Shown here piece by piece: positions 45,757 to 55,129 of a stretch of 64,000 nucleotides of DNA; the stretch's first letter is position 1; each line of letters starts with the position of its first letter. Origin of the DNA: Alexandriicola marinus (GTDB taxonomy: Bacteria > Pseudomonadota > Alphaproteobacteria > Rhodobacterales > Rhodobacteraceae); contig NZ_RBVZ01000004.1 of NCBI RefSeq assembly GCF_004000435.1, forward strand, positions 62,001-126,000, read 5' to 3'. Under the pieces are notes generated by a model. The model did no database searches, was not told the origin of the DNA, and saw nothing but the letters and a program-made list of their open reading frames with translations. A program made the translations under genes and the position numbers.

Positions 45757-48597
45757 ATGACATTCGAACCGACGACCTATGACACCTACGATTTCGCGAA
45801 CCGCCGCCATATCGGCCCCTCGCCCGCCGAGATGGCCGAGATGCTGGCCGTCGTGGGCGCGCCCGATCTCGATACGCTGATCTCCGAGACGGTGCCCGAC
45901 AGCATCCGTCAGGACCGCCCGTTGACCTGGGCGCCGATGACCGAACATCACCTTCTGGACAAGATGCGCGAGGTCGCGGCGAAGAACACCGTCATGACCT
46001 CTCTCATCGGCCAGGGCTACTTTGGCACGGTCACGCCGCCCGCGATCCAGCGCAACATCCTCGAAAACCCGGCGTGGTATACGGCCTATACCCCCTACCA
46101 GCCCGAAATCGCACAGGGCCGGCTCGAGGCGCTTCTGAATTATCAGACAATGGTGTCGGACCTGACGGGCCTGCCCGTGGCCAACGCCTCGCTTCTGGAT
46201 GAGGCAACGGCGGTGGCCGAGGCCATGACGATGGCGCGGCGCGGATCGAAATCGAAGGCCACGGCCTTTTTCGTCGACCGCAATTGCCATCCCCAGACGA
46301 TCGGCGTGGTCGAGACGCGGGCCGCCCCCCTTGGCATCGACGTGGTCGTCGGCGCCCCCGAGGATCTCGATCCCGAAACCGTCTTTGGCGCGGTGTTCCA
46401 GTATCCGGGCACCTATGGCCATGTGACGGATTTCACCGACATCATCGCGGGCCTTCATGCGGCCAAGGCGATTGCCGTCGTGGCGACCGATCTTCTGGCG
46501 CTGACCATGCTCAAGGAACCGGGCCAGATGGGCGCCGATATCGCGGTGGGCTCGTCCCAGCGGTTCGGAGTGCCGATGGGCTATGGCGGCCCGCACGCGG
46601 CCTTCATGTCCTGCACGGATGCGCTCAAACGCTCCATGCCGGGTCGGATCGTGGGGGTGTCGGTCGATGCGCGCGGCAACAAGGCCTACAGGCTGTCGCT
46701 TCAGACGCGCGAGCAGCATATCCGCCGCGAAAAGGCCACGTCGAATGTCTGCACCGCGCAGGCCCTGCTGGCCGTCATGGCCTCGTTTTACGCAGTGTTC
46801 CATGGGCCAGAGGGGCTGAAATCCATCGCCGAAGGCGTGCATTTCCGCACTGTCCGGCTTGCCAAGGCGCTGCGCGCCGCGGGCGCCAAGGTCAGCCCGA
46901 AGGCCTTTTTCGACACGATCACCGTCAAGGTGGGGGTCGGACAGGCGGGCATTCTGGCGGCCGCGCGGGCCGAGGGGCTGAACTTCCGTAAGATCGGCAC
47001 CGATCGCGTGGGCATCAGCCTTGACGAGACGACCGATGACAAGGTGCTGATGCGGGTGCTGCGCGCCTTCGGCATCAATATCGCGCCGCCCCATCGCGCC
47101 ACACTCGGCTTCCCGTCCGAGATGCTGCGCCAGAGCGCCTATCTCACGCATCCGGTGTTTCACATGAACCGCGCCGAATCCGAGATGATGCGCTACATGC
47201 GGCGGCTGTCGGATCGCGATCTGGCGCTGGACCGGGCCATGATCCCGCTGGGGTCCTGCACGATGAAGCTCAATGCCGCGGCCGAGATGATGCCGCTCAC
47301 ATGGCCTGAATTCGGCGCCCTGCATCCATTCTGCCCAGCCGAACAGGCCGCGGGCTATGCCGAGGCCATCGCCGATCTGTCGGACAGGCTGTGCGAGATC
47401 ACCGGCTATGACGCCATGTCCATGCAACCCAATTCGGGCGCGCAGGGCGAATATGCCGGCCTTCTGACGATCCGCGCCTATCACCGCGCCCGCGGCGAGG
47501 CGGATCGCGATATCTGCCTGATCCCGGTCTCGGCCCATGGCACGAACCCGGCCTCGGCGCAGATGGCCGGGATGAAGGTCGTCGTGGTGAAATCCGCGCC
47601 CAACGGCGATGTCGATCTCGACGATTTCCGTGACAAGGCCCAACAGGCCGGCGACAAGTTGGCGGCCTGCATGATCACCTATCCCTCGACCCACGGTGTG
47701 TTCGAGGAAACGGTGCGCGAGATTTGCCAGATCACCCATGATCATGGTGGTCAGGTCTATCTGGATGGTGCAAACCTCAACGCCATGGTCGGGCTGGTGA
47801 AACCGGGCGAGATCGGCTCGGACGTGAGCCACCTCAACCTGCACAAGACCTTTGCCATTCCCCATGGCGGCGGCGGGCCCGGCATGGGGCCGATCGGGGT
47901 GAAAGCCCATCTAGAGCCCTACCTTCCCGGTCATTCCGAAACCGGTGGCGGCGAAGGCCCGGTGTCCGCGGCCCCCATGGGATCGGCCTCGATCCTGCTG
48001 ATTTCATGGGCCTATTGCCTGATGATGGGCGGTGCGGGCCTGACGCAGGCCACCAAGGTCGCGATCCTGAACGCCAATTACATCGCGGCCCGCCTGCGCG
48101 GCGCCTATGACATCCTTTACATGGGCAATCGCGGTCGCGTGGCGCATGAATGCATCCTCGACACCCGCCCCTTCGCCGAGGTGGGGATCACGGTCGATGA
48201 CGTGGCCAAGCGGCTGATCGACAACGGGTTCCATGCGCCGACGATGAGCTGGCCCGTCTCGGGCACGCTGATGGTCGAGCCCACGGAGAGCGAGACCAAG
48301 GCCGAGATCGACCGCTTCATCGCGGCGCTGCTGTCAATCCGGGACGAGGTGCGCGAGGTCGAACGCGGCGATATCGCGGCCGCCGACAGCCCGCTGCATC
48401 ACGCGCCCCACACGGTCGAGGATCTCGTGGCCGAATGGGACCGGAAATACCCGCGTGAAGTTGGCTGTTTCCCGCCCGGCGCCTTCCGGGTGGACAAGTA
48501 CTGGCCACCGGTGGGCCGGGTCGACAACGTCTTTGGCGACCGCAACCTCGTGTGCACCTGCCCGCCGGTCGAAAGCTACCAGGAAGCGGCGGAGTAG
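45757..48597 (+). CDS. gcvP: Glycine dehydrogenase (decarboxylating), P protein
   Basis: The 946-residue homodimeric-type P protein decarboxylates glycine with PLP and passes the aminomethyl group to H protein. The PLP lysine is Lys697 in [20 protein letters not shown]. The N-terminal [18 protein letters not shown] and mid-protein [20 protein letters not shown] are typical. It is the last gene of the gcv operon and its final 22 bases overlap the convergent kinase gene. Confidence 0.97.
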   Translation: MTFEPTTYDTYDFANRRHIGPSPAEMAEMLAVVGAPDLDTLISETVPDSIRQDRPLTWAPMTEHHLLDKMREVAAKNTVMTSLIGQGYFGTVTPPAIQRNILENPAWYTAYTPYQPEIAQGRLEALLNYQTMVSDLTGLPVANASLLDEATAVAEAMTMARRGSKSKATAFFVDRNCHPQTIGVVETRAAPLGIDVVVGAPEDLDPETVFGAVFQYPGTYGHVTDFTDIIAGLHAAKAIAVVATDLLALTMLKEPGQMGADIAVGSSQRFGVPMGYGGPHAAFMSCTDALKRSMPGRIVGVSVDARGNKAYRLSLQTREQHIRREKATSNVCTAQALLAVMASFYAVFHGPEGLKSIAEGVHFRTVRLAKALRAAGAKVSPKAFFDTITVKVGVGQAGILAAARAEGLNFRKIGTDRVGISLDETTDDKVLMRVLRAFGINIAPPHRATLGFPSEMLRQSAYLTHPVFHMNRAESEMMRYMRRLSDRDLALDRAMIPLGSCTMKLNAAAEMMPLTWPEFGALHPFCPAEQAAGYAEAIADLSDRLCEITGYDAMSMQPNSGAQGEYAGLLTIRAYHRARGEADRDICLIPVSAHGTNPASAQMAGMKVVVVKSAPNGDVDLDDFRDKAQQAGDKLAACMITYPSTHGVFEETVREICQITHDHGGQVYLDGANLNAMVGLVKPGEIGSDVSHLNLHKTFAIPHGGGGPGMGPIGVKAHLEPYLPGHSETGGGEGPVSAAPMGSASILLISWAYCLMMGGAGLTQATKVAILNANYIAARLRGAYDILYMGNRGRVAHECILDTRPFAEVGITVDDVAKRLIDNGFHAPTMSWPVSGTLMVEPTESETKAEIDRFIAALLSIRDEVREVERGDIAAADSPLHHAPHTVEDLVAEWDRKYPREVGCFPPGAFRVDKYWPPVGRVDNVFGDRNLVCTCPPVESYQEAAE

Positions 48598-49403
48598 ACC
48601 GGCTCTTCGGTGATGGCGGCCGCGATTTCGTCGGCCACTATCGCCGCACTTGCGGGCCTGTCTGCCGGCTTGACGGCAAGGCAGGCCTTCATCACCGGGC
48701 GCAGCGCTTCGGGCACACCCTCCACCATGATGGTGGGCGGGGCAGAGGCCAGGTGGCGGAGCGCAGCCACGATGTTCTCGCGCGGGACATCGGGATACAG
48801 GTCCCTGCCCGTCAGCACCCGGTGCATCGAGGCACCAAGGCTGAAGACATCGCTTGCCACGCTCGCGTGATAGCCGCGCGCCACTTCGGGCGCCATGAAG
48901 CCGATGGAGCCGGTCGGCACCGGCGCGCCCTGCCGTTCCTGCGTCTCGTCCGCGGTGCCCAGATCGGTCAGCCGGCAACCATCAACCCCGATGAAGATCT
49001 TGGCGGGCTTGAAATCGCGGTGCAGCACGGCGGCGCGGTGCAGCACATCCAGCCCCCGTGCCCCGGCCTCGAGCGCGCGAAGGGTCTCGCTCTGCGACAG
49101 CGACCTGACAGGATCGGCCAGCGTGCCCAGCGCGGGATAGGTCAGCGCATAATACAGCCGCCCGTTGTCGTGCCCGGCATCCAGAAGGGAGGCCACGTAT
49201 TTGCTCTTGATCCCGCTCAGCAGGCGGATTTCGCGTGCGACGGCGTGCCATTGCTGATCGCTCGCCCCGCGATACAAAACCTTGAGCATGACCTTGACCG
49301 CGATGCCCAGCCGCGCCGGGGGGCGGGCGCGGTAATAGGTCCCGTGGTTGCTTTCGCCCAGATAGGTCAGGTCCTTGTAATCGATCCAGTCACTCAGGTT
49401 CAT
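48576..49403 (-). CDS. Atypical serine/threonine protein kinase
   Basis: The 275-residue kinase fold has a degenerate glycine loop ([12 protein letters not shown]), the ATP Lys37 in IAVKV and an HRD motif, HRDFKPAK (128-135), in which the metal-binding Asn is Lys135; DFG is replaced by DLG (147-149). The activation segment ends FMAPEVARG as normal. Loss of Asn predicts weak or no catalysis, though Asp130 and Asp147 remain. No membrane segment is visible. Its start overlaps the TauE/SafE stop (ATGA), so the two are coupled. Confidence 0.85.
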   Translation of the reverse strand: MNLSDWIDYKDLTYLGESNHGTYYRARPPARLGIAVKVMLKVLYRGASDQQWHAVAREIRLLSGIKSKYVASLLDAGHDNGRLYYALTYPALGTLADPVRSLSQSETLRALEAGARGLDVLHRAAVLHRDFKPAKIFIGVDGCRLTDLGTADETQERQGAPVPTGSIGFMAPEVARGYHASVASDVFSLGASMHRVLTGRDLYPDVPRENIVAALRHLASAPPTIMVEGVPEALRPVMKACLAVKPADRPASAAIVADEIAAAITEEPVYSAASW

Positions 49404-50674
49404 CGGGTGCCTCCCTCGCGGCGAAACCCCTCGCCGATATCGAGCCTGTCGGCATGAAGACTGGCCTCGAGGTTGGCCTCAGGCAGATTGAAAATCTGCT
49501 CGCGCCTGTTGGCGACGACCCGAAGGACGAGGACGGTCAGGACCACGCCGATAATGAAATAGGACAACAGGAACATGTCGGTTCTCAGCGGCTTGAGGAA
49601 GATCGCGGTCGAAATCACCTCGGACAGGGCGAGGATGGTCACGAAGCGGACGAGGTTCCTCGTGGTCAGCCGCGCGGCGATCCAGGTGCCCACGGGCGCG
49701 CCCCAGACGACAACCGGGATCGCGGCAAGCCAGAGGCCGAGCACGTCGTATTGCCGCGCGGGCGCGGGCGCCCCTTCACCATAGATCAGGCGTCCGGCCT
49801 CGTTCAGGCCCACGGGATCGCCGCCCACGCTGACGACCTGCCCCGCGTCGTTGAGCCCCACCAGAAGCTGCCCGTCGACAAGACCGAAATACACCATGCC
49901 GATCACCGAGATCAGGGCCATGCAGATCACGCTGGTGGGCACGCCCACCTTCGGGTCAACCGCGAAGAACAGCACCAGCGCCAGATAGAGGAACACATCC
50001 GCCCCCGAGCCCACCAGCGCGGACGAGACCCCGCCCAGAAATCCGCACAGAACCAGCGTGGCCCGCATCCGGCCGTTCAGCCCCGGCAGCCCGAGGTGGA
50101 CCTCCCGGATGCTGACGCGCGTGCCTTCATAGACGACAAAGGCCATCGCGATCAGAACGATGGTGAAGGTGATCTTCACATACGGCGCCGAAAGCGCGGC
50201 GGGCCGGAACGGCAAATCGCTTTGTGCCGACAGGATGCCCGCCACCGCGAGCCCCGCCACCGCAGAGGCGGTCACGATGGCGAGTGTGCGCCATTCGACC
50301 GGACGGCGGTTGATCACGATCCACGCCGTGGCCGCCATCATGCCCACCGACTGGATACAGAACGAAAAGGTGCGTGCGACCTCGGGCGGCATGCCGAACA
50401 CCTTCGTGAAGACGGGAAAGGCCACAACGCCCCCGCCCTGCGGCGTGGACCCGGCAACAAGGCTGCCGAACACCATCGTGATCGTCGCGGGCCAGAGGCC
50501 GATCACCCTGTCCCACAAATCGAAGGAAATCATGGCGATAAGCCAAATCCCCGTCAGACTGGCCGAAACCGCGATCGCCGATCGCGTCCGGAACTGGCGG
50601 GAATCGAGCCGTGCGCTCCACGCCTCGTCAAGCATCTGCTGGGGGTCGAGAAGTGATGAAGTCCGATCCGACAT
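49400..50674 (-). CDS. TauE/SafE family membrane transporter
   Basis: The 424-residue protein has about eight to ten transmembrane helices. The family's two inverted halves show as GSLVAGSTPQGGGVVAFPVFTKVFGMPPEVARTFSFCIQSVGM and GFLGGVSSALVGSGADVFLYLALVLFFAVDPKVGVPTSVICMALISVIG. Relatives move sulfite, sulfoacetate or other anions. Long soluble parts, a ~40-residue N-terminus and a ~35-residue C-terminal tail, face the cytoplasm in the likely topology. ATG 50674 is preferred for its AGGACAG site. Coupled to the kinase gene. Confidence 0.88.
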   Translation of the reverse strand: MSDRTSSLLDPQQMLDEAWSARLDSRQFRTRSAIAVSASLTGIWLIAMISFDLWDRVIGLWPATITMVFGSLVAGSTPQGGGVVAFPVFTKVFGMPPEVARTFSFCIQSVGMMAATAWIVINRRPVEWRTLAIVTASAVAGLAVAGILSAQSDLPFRPAALSAPYVKITFTIVLIAMAFVVYEGTRVSIREVHLGLPGLNGRMRATLVLCGFLGGVSSALVGSGADVFLYLALVLFFAVDPKVGVPTSVICMALISVIGMVYFGLVDGQLLVGLNDAGQVVSVGGDPVGLNEAGRLIYGEGAPAPARQYDVLGLWLAAIPVVVWGAPVGTWIAARLTTRNLVRFVTILALSEVISTAIFLKPLRTDMFLLSYFIIGVVLTVLVLRVVANRREQIFNLPEANLEASLHADRLDIGEGFRREGGTR

Positions 50675-50799
50675 AGGGCTGTCCTGTTCCATCGACCGGT
50701 TTGGGTCCGCTCTGACCGGATGGAGGGGCCAGAGGTCCGTCTGAATAAGAAGCGTTATAAAAACTTTGGCCGAAAGCCGCGGCCAATCCGGCCAAGTCT

Positions 50800-50835
50800 C
50801 AAGTGTAGTGTCACTTGCCGCGCCGCGGCAAGTGA
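50800..50835. promoter_or_regulatory. Palindrome array with three CAAGTG half-sites
   Basis: TCACTTGCCGCG (50811-50822) and CGCGGCAAGTGA (50824-50835) form a perfect palindrome around one C. A further CAAGTG at 50800-50805 can pair with the CACTTG at 50812-50817. The array lies in the 257-bp divergent region, 97 bp before the decarboxylase start and about 125 bp from the TauE/SafE start. Confidence 0.65.
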
Positions 50836-50931
50836 AGATTGACTCCGGGGCCCGCCCGGATCGGCTCTCGCCCCTTGCGTCGGGCCCGGCGAGAAGGTCC
50901 ATTGGGGCCGAACATCCGGAGGTGTCAGACG

Positions 50932-52326
50932 ATGGAGTGGAAGGACTTTGCCACGCAGGGCGCGCGCGCCGCCCAATGGGCCGCAGATTATCATGCAGGC
51001 CTGCGCGACAGGCCGGTCCGGGCCCAGACACGCCCCGGCGAGATCGCCGGGAAGATCCCGGACCAGCCGCCGGATGCCGCCGAAGATATCGAGGCGATCC
51101 TTGGGGATCTGGACGAGATCATCCTACCCGGCATGACCCATTGGCAGCATCCCCGGTTCTTTGCCTATTTCCCCGCCAACGCCGCACCGGTCAGCGTTCT
51201 GGCGGAATATTACGTCAGCACGATGGCCGCGCAATGCATGCTCTGGCAGACGTCGCCCGCGGCAACCGAGCTGGAAACCCGTGTCATCGACTGGATGCGG
51301 CAGGCCGTCGGCCTGCCCGACCAGTTCTCGGGCTCGATCCAGGACAGCGCGTCGACCGCGACGCTGTGTGCCGTGCTGACGATGCGGGAAAAGGCGTTGG
51401 GCTGGGCCGGGAACCGTGAAGGGCTGGCCGGGCAGAAACAGGTGCGCATTTATGCCTCGGATCAGGTTCACAGCTCGATCGACCGGGCGATCTGGGTCGC
51501 GGGCATCGGCGAGGCGAACCTTGTCCGCATTCCGGTGACCGGCGCCGCGCGCGCGATGGACATCGACGCCCTCCGCGCCGCGATCGCCGCAGACCGGGCG
51601 GCGGGGCACTTGCCCGCCGGGGTGATCGCCTGCGTGGGGGGCACCAGCGTCGGCGCGACCGATGATCTGCGCGCGGTTCTGACCCTTGCCCGCGACGAGG
51701 GCCTCTATTCCCACGTGGATGCCGCATGGGCCGGTGCGGCGATGATATGCCCCGAATTTCGCGACGTCTGGGAGGGTGTCGAGATGGCCGATTCGGTCGT
51801 CCTGAATCCGCATAAATGGCTGGGCGCGCAGTTCGACTGCTCCACCCATTTTCTGGCCGACCCGGCCGATCTCGTCCGGACGCTGGCGATCCAGCCGGAA
51901 TACCTCAAGACCGCGGGCGCCGATGGCATCATCAACTATTCGGAATGGACTGTTCCCCTTGGCCGACGGTTCCGCGCATTGAAGCTGTGGTTCCTGATCC
52001 GCGCACATGGTCTGGATGGCCTGCGCGAGATGATCCGCAACCATGTGCATTGGTCCGAAAGCCTAGCCCGGAGGCTCGCCGATGCCCCGGGGATCGAGAT
52101 CGTGACTCAGCCCATGCTTTCACTTTTCTCGTTTCGAATGGCCGAAGGCGACGAAAAAACCGAGGCACTCTTGCACAAAATCAACAACGACGGTCGAATC
52201 TACCTGACCCAGACACGGGTCGACGGGGCCTATGTGATCCGATTTCAGGCGGGCGCCTTCACGACGACCGAGGCCGATATCGACACGGCCTTCGAGGTGA
52301 TCACAGAATTGGCGCGCGAGGTCTGA
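50932..52326 (+). CDS. Pyridoxal-dependent aromatic amino acid decarboxylase
   Basis: The 464-residue group II decarboxylase has the PLP lysine Lys295 in VLNPHKWLGAQFDCS, the start HWQHPRFFAYFPANAAPVSVLAEYYVSTM, and HVDAAWAGAAMICPEFR with the PLP-contacting Asp. Such enzymes make aromatic amines from Trp, Phe, Tyr or DOPA; the exact substrate cannot be read. GGAGG lies before ATG 50932, and the frame open to 50839 is ignored. The gene is single and divergent from TauE/SafE. Confidence 0.92.
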   Translation: MEWKDFATQGARAAQWAADYHAGLRDRPVRAQTRPGEIAGKIPDQPPDAAEDIEAILGDLDEIILPGMTHWQHPRFFAYFPANAAPVSVLAEYYVSTMAAQCMLWQTSPAATELETRVIDWMRQAVGLPDQFSGSIQDSASTATLCAVLTMREKALGWAGNREGLAGQKQVRIYASDQVHSSIDRAIWVAGIGEANLVRIPVTGAARAMDIDALRAAIAADRAAGHLPAGVIACVGGTSVGATDDLRAVLTLARDEGLYSHVDAAWAGAAMICPEFRDVWEGVEMADSVVLNPHKWLGAQFDCSTHFLADPADLVRTLAIQPEYLKTAGADGIINYSEWTVPLGRRFRALKLWFLIRAHGLDGLREMIRNHVHWSESLARRLADAPGIEIVTQPMLSLFSFRMAEGDEKTEALLHKINNDGRIYLTQTRVDGAYVIRFQAGAFTTTEADIDTAFEVITELAREV

Positions 52327-52329
52327 TCT

Positions 52330-53253
52330 TCAGCTGCTCTTCAGGAGCGCCTCGATCTCGGATCGGGCGGGCATCGACGGCGCGGTCCCCGGACGGGTGA
52401 CCGAGATAGCAGCCGTGGCGCAGCCAAATCGCACGGCCTCGAGCGGCTTCATGCCCTCGGCCAAGGCGACCGAGAACCCGCCGTTGAAGGCGTCGCCCGC
52501 GCCCGTCGTCTCGACCACGGGGCCCGCTGACATGGCGGGCACCAGTTCCGCGGTCTCGCCGTCGTCGTAATAGGCGCCCCGCTCGCCCAGGGTGATGATC
52601 GGGGCCGAAACGCCGCGTTCGCGGAACCGTGCGGCGGCAGCGGCGGCATCGTCCAGCGTCTTGACCGTGACGCCCACGATGCCCTCGGCCTCGGTCTCGT
52701 TCGGCGTGACGAATTCGCAGAGTTCCAGCATGGATTGCGGCACCTGTGCCGCCGGCGCCGGGTTCAGGATCGTGCGCGCACCGCCTTGCCGGGCGATCCC
52801 GAGCGCGCGTTCCGCCGCGTCCATCGGTTGCTCGAGTTGCGTGACAAAGACCGCGGCCCCGCCGATCAGCGCGGCCTGCGCCTCGACATCGGCCACAGAG
52901 ATCCGGGCCGCCGCACCCGGAGAGATGATGATCGCGTTGTCGCCAGAGGCTTCTTCGATGAAGATATAGGCCGCCCCGGTATAGCTGTCGGGATCGTCGG
53001 TGACGACGGGCGTCACGCCCGCCTCCTCCCAGGTCTTGCGCGCCATGATAGCGAAATCGTCCATGCCGAGGCGGGTGACGAAATGGACATTTCCGCCCGC
53101 GCGCGCGGCCGCGACGGACTGGTTCGACCCCTTGCCACCGGGCCCGAGGACGAAACTGTTGCCCATGATCGTCTCGCCCATCCGGGGCTGACGCTCGGCG
53201 CGATAGGCGGTGTCGGCGACGAAGACGCCGAGGATCACGATGTCGGTTCTCAT
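52330..53253 (-). CDS. rbsK: Ribokinase-family (PfkB) sugar kinase
   Basis: The 307-residue PfkB kinase shows ribokinase segments: GPGGKGSNQSVAAARAGG, NPAPAAQVP and the ATP/anion hole TTGAGDAFNGGFSVALAEG with the catalytic Asp. GGAGGACC precedes ATG 53253. It is last in the minus unit behind RbsD/FucU and the ABC ATPase. Ribokinase activity is likely, but the context leaves room for a different sugar, so the symbol is provisional. Confidence 0.88.
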   Translation of the reverse strand: MRTDIVILGVFVADTAYRAERQPRMGETIMGNSFVLGPGGKGSNQSVAAARAGGNVHFVTRLGMDDFAIMARKTWEEAGVTPVVTDDPDSYTGAAYIFIEEASGDNAIIISPGAAARISVADVEAQAALIGGAAVFVTQLEQPMDAAERALGIARQGGARTILNPAPAAQVPQSMLELCEFVTPNETEAEGIVGVTVKTLDDAAAAAARFRERGVSAPIITLGERGAYYDDGETAELVPAMSAGPVVETTGAGDAFNGGFSVALAEGMKPLEAVRFGCATAAISVTRPGTAPSMPARSEIEALLKSS

Positions 53254-53287
53254 GAGGTCCTCCGATAGATCAGCCACGCGCGGTGGT

Positions 53288-53311
53288 GGCCAAAATTAGC
53301 TAATTTTGGCC
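53288..53311. repeat. 24-bp perfect palindrome between mutarotase and ribokinase genes
   Basis: GGCCAAAATTAG and CTAATTTTGGCC are perfect arms with no spacer, lying in the 65-bp gap on the minus-strand unit. The core CCAAAATT/AATTTTGG matches the gcvH-gcvP repeat at 45714-45735. Confidence 0.7.
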
Positions 53312-53318
53312 GCCCCGC

Positions 53319-53771
53319 TCAAGCGTCGGGTGGGATGACGCCTTTGCGCAACATGAAACAGCCATAAAAGCGGCGCTCGCCGCTCTGGATCACGGCATAG
53401 GCCTCCTTGGCCATATCGTAGAAGGCAAACCGTTCGACGCCGATCATCGGCCGCGGCGCGCCTTCGGCGGCATCGATGGCCGCCTGAACTTCGGCCTGCA
53501 CCGGCGGGATCGTGTCGGGTTCCCCGACGATCTCCATCCGGGCCGCGAAATCATCGACGAACGTGTCGAGGGGCAGCACCGACAGGATCGCGCCGACCGT
53601 TTCTCCGGCAGTGAGGTTCTCCATCCGCAAGAGCTTTCCATGGACCGTCTGTTTCGCGATCGAATCGGCCGGAAAATTCGTGTCCGACACGATCAGCATA
53701 TCGCCATGTCCCATCGCCCGGAGCACGTGCAGCACATCCGCGTTGAGCCTGTTGTCGATCCCCTTGAGCAT
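53319..53771 (-). CDS. RbsD/FucU family sugar mutarotase
   Basis: The 150-residue protein begins MLKGIDNRLNADVLHVLRAMGHGDMLIVSDTNFPA, with the catalytic His of the HGD motif, and ends RRFYGCFMLRKGVI, closer to FucU than RbsD. It interconverts anomers of ribose or fucose-type sugars. GGAGGGCCC precedes the ATG. It lies between the ABC ATPase and the ribokinase genes on the same strand. Confidence 0.92.
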   Translation of the reverse strand: MLKGIDNRLNADVLHVLRAMGHGDMLIVSDTNFPADSIAKQTVHGKLLRMENLTAGETVGAILSVLPLDTFVDDFAARMEIVGEPDTIPPVQAEVQAAIDAAEGAPRPMIGVERFAFYDMAKEAYAVIQSGERRFYGCFMLRKGVIPPDA

Positions 53772-53808
53772 GGGGCCCTCCTCCCTCGTTGATGAACCTG
53801 TCGGCGCC

Positions 53809-54867
53809 CTAGTTGATCCTTTGTCCACTCTCGCGGTCGAAAAGATGCAGGTGTTCGGGCGCGGATGAGACCGTCAGCGTCTGACCGACCGAGAAATTCT
53901 GCCGATCCTTGAGAAGCATCGTCAGATCGGCACCGTCGTGGCGCAGCAGGATATGGGTCTCGGACCCGGTCGGCTCGATGACGCTCACCTCTGTCGAAAG
54001 GCCCCGCTCGGACAGGACGAGATGCTCGGGCCGGATGCCAAGCCGGATCGGTCGCCCTTCCTCGAGCCCCGGTCCGGGCACCAGATCGAAGGCCACGTCG
54101 CCCACCGTCGCGCTCTTGCCGTCCGGGCCGATCACCGCATCGAGCGTGTTCATCGCGGGGCTGCCGATGAAGCCTGCGACAAAGGTGTTGGCGGGCCGGT
54201 CATAGACGTCGAGGGGGGCACCGATCTGTTCGATATGGCCGCCCTGCATGACGACGATCTTGTCGGCCATGGTCATCGCTTCGATCTGGTCATGGGTGAC
54301 GTAGATCGTGGTCGTCGACAGACGCTGATGCAATTCGCGGATCTCGGTGCGCATCTGCACGCGCAGCTTCGCGTCCAGATTCGAGAGAGGCTCATCGAAC
54401 AGGAAGACCTGCGGATCGCGCACGATCGCCCGACCCATCGCGACGCGCTGGCGCTGACCGCCCGAGAGCGCACGGGGATACCGGTCGAGATAGGGCGTCA
54501 GGCCAAGAACCTCGGCGGCCTTGTCGACGCGCGCGGCGATTTCGTCCTTGGCCATCTTCCGCATCCTGAGGCTGAAGGCCATGTTGGCGCGCACGGTCTT
54601 GTGCGGATAAAGCGCATAGTTCTGGAACACCATCGCGATGTCCCGCTCGGCGGGCGGCAGGTTGTTGACCAGCCGGTCGCCGATATGAATCGTGCCCGAG
54701 GTCACGCCCTCAAGACCCGCAACCATACGCAGCAAGGTCGATTTGCCACAGCCTGACGGGCCGACCAGCACGACGAATTCGCCATCGGCAATATCCACGT
54801 CCAGCCCGTGCAAAACCTCGAGATTGCCGTAATTCTTGCGAAGTGCGCGAACCTTGACCTCGGACAT
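53809..54867 (-). CDS. Sugar ABC transporter ATP-binding protein (MalK/UgpC type)
   Basis: The 352-residue ATPase has Walker A GPSGCGKST (37-45), Q-loop FQNYALYPHKTV, signature LSGGQRQRV, Walker B VFLFDEPLSNLDAKLR and the switch His in YVTHDQIEAMTM. The C-terminal TOBE regulatory domain (about 240-352) marks it as a CUT1-type subunit. It is the first gene of the minus unit and is divergent from the binding protein, and so likely energises the two permeases. Confidence 0.95.
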   Translation of the reverse strand: MSEVKVRALRKNYGNLEVLHGLDVDIADGEFVVLVGPSGCGKSTLLRMVAGLEGVTSGTIHIGDRLVNNLPPAERDIAMVFQNYALYPHKTVRANMAFSLRMRKMAKDEIAARVDKAAEVLGLTPYLDRYPRALSGGQRQRVAMGRAIVRDPQVFLFDEPLSNLDAKLRVQMRTEIRELHQRLSTTTIYVTHDQIEAMTMADKIVVMQGGHIEQIGAPLDVYDRPANTFVAGFIGSPAMNTLDAVIGPDGKSATVGDVAFDLVPGPGLEEGRPIRLGIRPEHLVLSERGLSTEVSVIEPTGSETHILLRHDGADLTMLLKDRQNFSVGQTLTVSSAPEHLHLFDRESGQRIN

Positions 54868-54938
54868 CTGTGCCAGCCTCTCCTTGCTCCCTGAAGGGAA
54901 TGGTTAGCCGAAGGGCCGGAGCCTGTCCAACAACTTAG

Positions 54939-54954
54939 CATACTAACATGTTAG
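54939..54954. promoter_or_regulatory. Palindromic motif, candidate shared operator (site 1)
   Basis: CATACTAACATGTTAG contains the perfect palindrome CTAACATGTTAG (54943-54954). It lies in the 262-bp divergent gap between the ABC ATPase and binding protein genes. It matches site 2 at 63034-63049 at 13 of 16 positions. Confidence 0.6.
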
Positions 54955-55129
54955 AAACTTGACTCGTGTCACCGGCGCTGTGATGCTCTGACCTGTCAGC
55001 ATGATCGGAGCGGAGCCTGGGGCATAGAGGATGCAGCGGGCGACGGGGCAGGAAACCGAGGTCAGGAATATCGCCCCGTCCTGCCGTGAATGCCTTTCCG
55101 CTGACCGGAGTCTATAGGGAGGATTGTCC

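Noticed and set aside
45631-47910. A 759-codon minus-strand frame over gcvH and gcvP
   Set aside because: Antisense of highly conserved glycine cleavage genes; no recognisable domain or ribosome site.
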